Assembly (NCBI GenBank): GCA_023091735.1
Contig: JALKBU010000853.1
Location: 1-22,518, forward strand
Direction: 5' to 3'
DNA: 22,518 nucleotides
DNA from: Trichomonas tenax
Taxonomy: Eukaryota; Parabasalia; Trichomonadida; Trichomonadidae
Shown: one piece after another, positions 17,732 through 22,518 of the stretch
Layout: the number at the start of each line of letters is the position of its first letter
How positions within the stretch are numbered: the first letter of the stretch is position 1
Translations under genes and position numbers: made by a program
Notes under the pieces: model-generated
Databases searched by the model: none
The model's input: the letters and a program-made list of their open reading frames with translations, nothing else
Told to the model about the DNA's origin: nothing

Positions 17732-18744
17732 TTATATTATTTGGAAGTGTAATATTTTGCAGTTTATAGCAATATTGAAAAGTACCTATTCCAATGAATA
17801 TGATTGAGTTTAGAACTTCAAAGTTGGTAAAGTTACAATAAGAAAAAGAATAATGTCCAATTTTATTCAGGTTATTTGGTATTGAGATATTTTGCAATCC
17901 GCTACAGCCACTAAATGCCCTTTCACCAATTATGATGACAGAGTTGGGAATTGTTACATTTCTCAACTTGGAACATGATCTAAATGCATATTCACCTATT
18001 TCAGATATTCCATCCCGTATTTCTATGCTAGTTCCTTTCCAACCAGAATAAGCATATGGTATTATACGTGATAAATTACCTATGTAATTGATTTCTTCAA
18101 TTGAATAAAAACAATTATTTCCAAATCTAGAAACACTTGATGGAATATCATTTGATTTTAACGATGTGTATCCTTCAAATACATGAGACCCAAATGAAAT
18201 ATTAATTGAATTAATTATCACCGTTGATAAATTTTGACAATTTTCAAATACATTATCTCCAATAAATGAAGTATTTTCTGGTATTGTAATGCTTGTAATA
18301 GCAGTACGAGAAAATGCTCTATTATCAATATAAGTAATACAATCAGGGATTGTCCAGTTTGTAGAAGCAATACAATACGAGCTAAGATGATTTAATTCAT
18401 AAATTTCCTGAGTACAGTTTCTATATTCTCTTCGAGAATGAAAATAGATGTAATCCATTATATCATGATCTTCTAGACCGCATCTATAAAATGCCAAAAA
18501 ATTTGATTCATCCAACGTGAATAAGTCTTGGACAATAATAAAATGCAAAATCATCAATATTATTAACTTTCCCTCCTATATTAACAGAGGTTAGTCTCAT
18601 ACAATATACGAAGCATAATCTTGGTATTCTTGTGAATTTCCCATCAATTACAAGGTTAACAAGAGAATAAGTTCCATAAAATACGGGATAAATAGCATCC
18701 CCAGTAATAGTATAATTTCCTTCAGCTTCTGTGATAACTTCCAT
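17724..18744 (-). pseudogene. BspA-like LRR_5 gene broken by a frameshift
   Basis: The first frame starts at the ATG at 18742-18744 (YTITGDAIYPVFYGTYSLVN; RIPRLCFVYCMRLTSVNIGG; NIDDFAFYYCPRL) and ends at a TGA at 18508-18510. The second frame, open from before 18554, carries on with many LRR_5 repeats: YIDNRAFSRTAITSITIPEN, IGDNVFENCQNL, IGEYAFRSCSKLRNVTIPNS, IGERAFSGCSGLQNISIPNN and IGTFQYCYKLQNITLPNN, to a stop at 17724. One frameshift between about 18510 and 18555 therefore separates the two halves. There is no signal peptide; a stop (TAG) sits immediately before the ATG, so the 5' end may also be cut. Family members are thought to be surface adhesins. A single shift could be a sequencing error, but the missing leader supports true decay. 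Confidence 0.8.
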
Positions 18745-18911
18745 CTATCATAAGTCTAAAAATACTATATTTTGCAAATCTCAACCAAAGAGTCACTGAA
18801 ATACTTTCCCTATTAATCGGTAATATCGAAAAAAACATAGATTAACACCAATTCATTATAGGTGGAGAATTCCGAAAAACTACTCTTAAAATGGTTTAGT
18901 CAAAAAATGCC

Positions 18912-18950
18912 TTTGCCACGTAATATATTTTTTGCCATGTAAAATATTTT
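18912..18950 (+). repeat. Tandem 19-bp repeat just before the glycosyltransferase gene
   Basis: TTTGCCACGTAATATATTT (18912-18930) is followed at once by TTTGCCATGTAAAATATTT (18931-18949), 17 of 19 identical. Each unit contains a form of the recurrent motif on the minus strand; the second gives TTTACATGGCA (18943-18933), one mismatch from the consensus. The pair ends 18 bases before the ATG at 18968, which suggests a promoter role. Confidence 0.5.
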
Positions 18951-18967
18951 GTTTCGAAGCAAATTAA

Positions 18968-20179
18968 ATGAAAGTTCCAAGTTTAGGACGACGAAATGTT
19001 AAAAAACGGAATCTCTTGTATTCATTCTTTATATGCTTTGCATTGGCTTTGATGATTTTAATAGTTAGATTTTCAATTGAAGGAAATAAATCACGGGGAC
19101 CAATAATTGACAAAACAAACGTTATAAAAGAAGAAAAAATACCAGTAAAACCTACAGAAGAACCGAAAAATGAAATAATTGAAAATAAATTAATTTGGTT
19201 TCCACTAAATAGCAACAAGGACATCAAATTATCAGGAAACATAACACAGATAGGACGAGCAAATGAGATATGTTCGGATATTTCACAAATTAATGAAAAT
19301 ATTTCATTTACAATTTTGCAAAACGTTTGCGCATATCCTAATGGATATGTCGAAAACCTATCATTTACACTGTCGTCTTCTAATACATGCCAAGTGAAGA
19401 TTTCTAACGAATTATCAATTTCTGAAAAGATTTCATTAGATAAAGCAATATATATCTCACAAAACACATACAAACACCAAAGAGTGATATACGAGCTTCC
19501 TTTGTTATCATTGATTCCTCCAGAAATCAGAAAATCACACACTTTATTGATTCCTAATACATGGAGTGACTTTGAAAAAGAAGTCGTTAAAGCGCTCGGT
19601 TTTCGCAATTATAGAACTGTTCCATATGCAGGAGCATGCGCAAAAGAGATGTTTGTGTTAGCTGGTTTATCTTGTCATGAATTTTCGATGAATGCAATTC
19701 ACTCTTTTGCTGATGAAATTAAGGGAATTTATAAAATTGAAGGTTTGAAACAAAGAAGTGTTATTATAACAGGATCCCCTGAATCAAACCAAAAAGCAAG
19801 CGAGGTAAAGAAGGATTTAGAGGATCTATATCCAGATGTATTATTTCAAATGCAACCAGACAAAAGCAATCTTTATAGCATTTTGAAATATTGGTCTCAA
19901 TCAAAAATCGTTCTTAGTTGTGTAAATTGCACTGATGGAAATGAAATGTGGATGCAGCCAGGATCTACACTCATATCACTAACTCCTCATTGCCATGATG
20001 TTCATAATATCATTGCTTCGTCATTCGGAGTCTATTCAAGTGAATACATCACAAATCAAAAAGATTTCGGGTGGGTTGTCAAAAAAGATTTAGTTCCTAT
20101 TATTGGCAAAATCATCAATGATGTTCATCTTTCAGCAGTGAAACAGAAAGCTAAAAGCAGTGAAGATGATATCTTCTAA
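18968..20179 (+). CDS. Type II membrane glycosyltransferase, GT61-like (DUF563)
   Basis: GT61 enzymes transfer sugars such as xylose or GlcNAc in the Golgi or ER. The 403-residue product has a short basic cytosolic end (RRNVKKR), a membrane anchor at about 16-34 (LLYSFFICFALALMILIVRF) and a stem rich in Lys, Glu and Pro. The catalytic part runs from about 195: SDFEKEVVKALGFRNYRTVP, then QRSVIITGSPESNQK, and near 313-340 SKIVLSCVNCTDGNEMWMQP followed by GSTLISLTP. The last part corresponds to the GT61 segment usually written I..HGA.L.N..F..PG..VIE. Here the His-Gly is replaced by Cys-Val-Asn-Cys, so the family match is partial and acceptor and donor are unknown. The stop lies in TAAA. It is AT-rich in codon use, like the BspA-like genes around it. 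Confidence 0.7.
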   Translation: MKVPSLGRRNVKKRNLLYSFFICFALALMILIVRFSIEGNKSRGPIIDKTNVIKEEKIPVKPTEEPKNEIIENKLIWFPLNSNKDIKLSGNITQIGRANEICSDISQINENISFTILQNVCAYPNGYVENLSFTLSSSNTCQVKISNELSISEKISLDKAIYISQNTYKHQRVIYELPLLSLIPPEIRKSHTLLIPNTWSDFEKEVVKALGFRNYRTVPYAGACAKEMFVLAGLSCHEFSMNAIHSFADEIKGIYKIEGLKQRSVIITGSPESNQKASEVKKDLEDLYPDVLFQMQPDKSNLYSILKYWSQSKIVLSCVNCTDGNEMWMQPGSTLISLTPHCHDVHNIIASSFGVYSSEYITNQKDFGWVVKKDLVPIIGKIINDVHLSAVKQKAKSSEDDIF

Positions 20180-20231
20180 ATTTTTCAAATCAACTATTAA
20201 ATCGGTTTTGTTGATCATTTAATCACTTTAG

Positions 20232-20513
20232 TATCAAAACATTGATGGAATCTCAATTGAATCATTATCATTACCCCAGAAAATTATTATGAACACATCT
20301 TCTGTAGCTATTTATTTAATAATTTGCCTTGAACTCGAAAAATTATATATTTTATTCTATATAAAACATTATTGGTGAACAAGCGTTTTATAAATACTTT
20401 TTTTTCGCAAAGAAATTAAAAGTTTAACATATCTTGGTGAACTGGCTTTCAATCACAGTACAATAAGAGAAGTATCTATTGGCCCAAAGTTGCTTGTATT
20501 ACTTTATTATTAA
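20232..20513 (+). pseudogene. Two BspA-like fragments in permuted order
   Basis: Fragment one (20235-20378) reads QNIDGISIESLSLPQKIIMN and CLELEKLYILF, matching QSIDGISIKSLLLP and CLELEKLFILF in the copy at 20719-21707. Fragment two (20403-20513) reads EIKSLTYLGELAFNHSTIRE then VSIGPKLLVLL, matching the section near 21010-21100 of that copy. In the full copy the second section comes before the first, so these are ends of two different copies joined by deletion, or a rearranged one. Both end in early stops. Confidence 0.8.
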
Positions 20514-20679
20514 CTTAAATAGCATATTTAAAAAGTAAACTAAACACATACAGTGAAGCAGTAAAATAAGTTTAAAGTAATGATATTTATTAACAGGGCT
20601 CAAAATTACCTTTAGAAAAAAATCTTTTGTATATATTTAAATCCTTCGCAATCCCAACTTTCCAAATAATTTAGGATTA

Positions 20680-20690
20680 TGCCATGTAAA
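20680..20690 (-). promoter_or_regulatory. Motif variant before a BspA-like copy
   Basis: On the minus strand this reads TTTACATGGCA, identical to the copy at 18933-18943 and one base from TTTACATGACA. It ends 28 bases before the ATG at 20719. A fixed position close to start codons of unrelated families argues for a promoter role. Confidence 0.35.
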
Positions 20691-20718
20691 CTTAACCTTA
20701 TTCATAAATTTATTTGAA

Positions 20719-21707
20719 ATGGTTAGCATTATTATTCCTCTTATATTACATTAGTTGAATATGAAGGAATCAAATATTATATTAATACTCAAACAAAAAC
20801 AGCAACCGTTGGTAATGGAGAGGCGCAATATCCTTGTCCTACAAATATCAAAATTAATCAAACAATTTACCATGAAGGATATAATTACCCTGTCAAACAA
20901 ATAGGAAAATATGCTTTTAAAAGATGCAAAATTAATACATTCTATGATCTTTCAGAAGGCATCGAAACCATCGATTTTCATGCTTTTTATTTTTCTTATT
21001 TTACCAAAGAAATTTTAAAACTTCCAGAAAGTCTTTTAGTTCTTGGGCAAACAGCATTCGCTGAAAATTCAATAAAGGAAGTCATAATCGGTCCAAATCT
21101 CGGGGAATATCATATTTATTGCTTTGCAAGGACAAATATTAAGAAATTCATTGTCGACGAAAACAATCAATATTTTTGCAATGATGATCAGTATTGCTTA
21201 TATTCAAAAAACAAAACTATTCTATATCAAGCGACGGGTTTTGTTGACCATTTAGTTATTCCATCAACAGTCACAACAATTTGTTTTCAAAGTATTGATG
21301 GAATCTCAATTAAATCTTTATTATTGCCAACGAGTATTGTTATGAATACATATTCTGTAGAAATTTATTTAAGAAATTGCCTTGAACTTGAAAAATTATT
21401 TATTTTGTTTGATATGAAACACTACTCAGAAAATTTAACTAATCGAAACAATTTTAAGATTTTTATGGAAGTTCCCAAGTTAAGAACAGTATATAATTCA
21501 GGAATCACAAATCCAGGAGATTATTTCATTGATAACAATCATAAGATTACACAATTATTTGTTTATGACAAAGCAATAGAATCAATCAATGGTATTCAAA
21601 CAATATTCTTTCCATCATATCGCTGGCCAGCTTTAACATGCTATCAAAACTATTTTCCAACATCTTTCCATACATCAATTAGCTTTCATGTCTTTATTTC
21701 AATTTAA
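20719..21707 (+). pseudogene. BspA-like LRR_5 gene with a frameshift between leader and body
   Basis: An ATG at 20719 gives a leader-like start (MVSIIIPLILH) that stops after 11 codons. The body is in another frame, open from 20727 to the TAA at 21705-21707 (326 codons) without any ATG before codon 200. It reads LVEYEGIKYYINTQTKTATV, ANI-type start of repeats, then IGKYAFKRCKINTFYDLSEG, LLVLGQTAFAENSIKEVIIG and VDHLVIPSTVTTICFQ, which are LRR_5 repeats, followed by a non-repeat C-terminal part (VYNSGITNPGDYFIDNNHKI). One small deletion near 20720-20750 would explain the break. The last 30 residues lose repeat character, so the 3' end may be altered too. A related copy lies at 22310. Confidence 0.75.
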
Positions 21708-21795
21708 ATCTAAAATTTAATTATTGCCATTCTGATGTTATATGATATCCAATTGCAAATGTTTAGTATAAGTCGCTTCGCTGTGAATTCAAGGA

Positions 21796-22172
21796 TTGGT
21801 ATTATTTATGGAGATAAAATTATTTTTGGAAAAATTGAAAACAGTCTATTATATTCATGAATCACAAAATCCTAATAAAATATCTATATTATTTGTTTTT
21901 GAATCAAAACTCGAATCATTTAGTGGTATTCAAACATGTCGCCAACACTTTTCAAAAATATTCCATTTTAATTCAAACACTCATAACTTCAGAAACCTAA
22001 ATTCAAACATTTGATTGATGATAAAAATATAAAAATGCTTATTTGTTTCCCCTACTGTACAATAACCTATATTTTAGCAATGAATTGTTATTCAGGAATC
22101 TCAAATCCGGATGATTATTTCATTGATAACACTCATAGGATATCTATGAATATCAAAACAAATTATCAATAA
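21796..22172 (+). pseudogene. Two more BspA-like C-terminal fragments
   Basis: The frame at 21796-22014 contains EKLKTVYYIHESQNP and FVFESKLESFSGIQT, matching PKLRTVYNSGITNP and FVYDKAIESINGIQT of the upstream copy (21470-21600). A second frame at 22080-22172 reads NCYSGISNPDDYFIDNTHRI, matching the same part of that copy. As both fragments cover overlapping parts of the parent sequence, they come from at least two further copies. Both are bounded by stops and lack repeats upstream. Confidence 0.75.
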
Positions 22173-22309
22173 ATTCATTAAGTTTCATATCTGCACAACC
22201 ATTCACAAAACGATGTAGAAGTGTCAAGTTTATTCGATTTTTTTCCATAATAACGACTTTGTTTTCAAATTATAACCTTAATTTCAATTTTTTTTGAAGG
22301 TTAATCTGA

Positions 22310-22518
22310 TTCCAATATTCAATTACATTAGTTGAACTTGAAGGGATCAAATATTATGTTAACACTCAAAAAAAAAAAAAAAAAAAAAAAAAAAAGAAGC
22401 TGTTGTAGGTAATGGACAGCCACAATCTCCTTGTCCAGCAAATATCAAAATTTATTCAACAATCAATTATCAAGGACATAATTATCCTGTCAAGCATATA
22501 GCAAATAATGCATTTAAA
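22310..22518 (+). pseudogene. Start of another BspA-like copy, frame broken at a poly-A tract, runs off right edge
   Basis: The frame opens after a TGA at 22307-22309 and reads SITLVELEGIKYYVNTQ, closely matching the copy at 20727. A run of 28 A then moves the frame: the homologous continuation (EAVVGNGQPQSPCPANIKI; NYPVKHIANNAFK) starts at 22396 in a frame two bases off, and the original frame meets TAG a few codons later. No ATG precedes the coding match. The upstream DNA aligns with that before the 20719 copy, but lacks its ATG. The gene continues beyond the window. Confidence 0.7.
22368..22395 (+). repeat. 28-base poly-A tract inside a BspA-like copy
   Basis: An uninterrupted run of 28 A replaces the section AAACAAAAACA of the related copy at 20786-20803. 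The 26 bases between the last matching codon before it and the first after it are not a multiple of three, so the tract breaks the frame. Slippage expansion or an assembly length error are both possible. Confidence 0.9.

Noticed and set aside
18964..19608. 214-codon minus-strand frame opposite the GT61-like gene
   Set aside because: Shadow of the plus-strand gene: it mirrors its codons and lacks any domain.
1..22518. CRISPR arrays, bacterial operons or phage modules
   Set aside because: No regularly spaced direct repeats, no ribosome-binding sites before starts, and all recognised proteins are eukaryotic-type or parabasalid families.

Overview
The window looks like nuclear DNA of a parabasalid protist, most like Tritrichomonas (a Trichomonas relative). 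The DNA is AT-rich (about 30% GC by eye). Genes are intronless, use the standard code, and are scattered on both strands with AT-rich gaps. The families are ones parabasalids have expanded: DUF3447-type ankyrin proteins, BspA-like LRR_5 proteins, short R2R3 Myb proteins, TBC Rab-GAPs and type II membrane glycosyltransferase-like proteins. Two genes carry a TCATT start-site motif just before the ATG, as in Trichomonas initiators. The organism is inferred from family content, not from a marker gene.

Layout. 1-144: 5' part of a membrane-anchored protein (-), running off the edge. 1293-2882: TBC Rab-GAP (-). 2883-3287: divergent intergenic region with a cluster of an 11-bp motif (TTTACATGACA) and two hairpins, leading into an ankyrin gene (+, 3288-4814). 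5509-5889: recently broken Myb gene (+). 6040-6516: small ubiquitin-fold-like protein (-). 7330-7743: small type I membrane protein (-). 8185-9658: ankyrin pseudogene (+). 10176-10684: BspA-like pseudogene (-). 11306-12268: PAP phosphatase/inositol monophosphatase-family enzyme (-). 12269-15439: 3.1-kb gene-poor stretch. 15440-16543: coiled-coil plus ankyrin protein (+). 17447-18744: F5/8-type-C-like fragment and frameshifted BspA-like gene (-). 18968-20179: GT61-like glycosyltransferase (+). 20232-22518: array of decaying BspA-like copies (+), one with a 28-A tract.

Seven well-supported intact genes are present: TBC, two ankyrin, ubiquitin-like, membrane protein, phosphatase and GT61-like. 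They are mixed with at least seven broken members or fragments of surface/ankyrin/Myb families. The genes do not form a pathway. The TBC protein suits Rab-controlled membrane traffic, and the GT61-like protein suits Golgi glycosylation. Start codons were checked: ATG starts were used, which shortens three open frames that would otherwise begin at TTG (ankyrin 3288, ubiquitin-like 6516, phosphatase 12268).

The most unusual signal is non-coding: the motif TTTACATGACA occurs five times exactly and at least eight more times with one mismatch. It lies mostly in intergenic DNA, often shortly before start codons, and in one place forms half of a palindrome. I did not find a clearly new multi-gene system.
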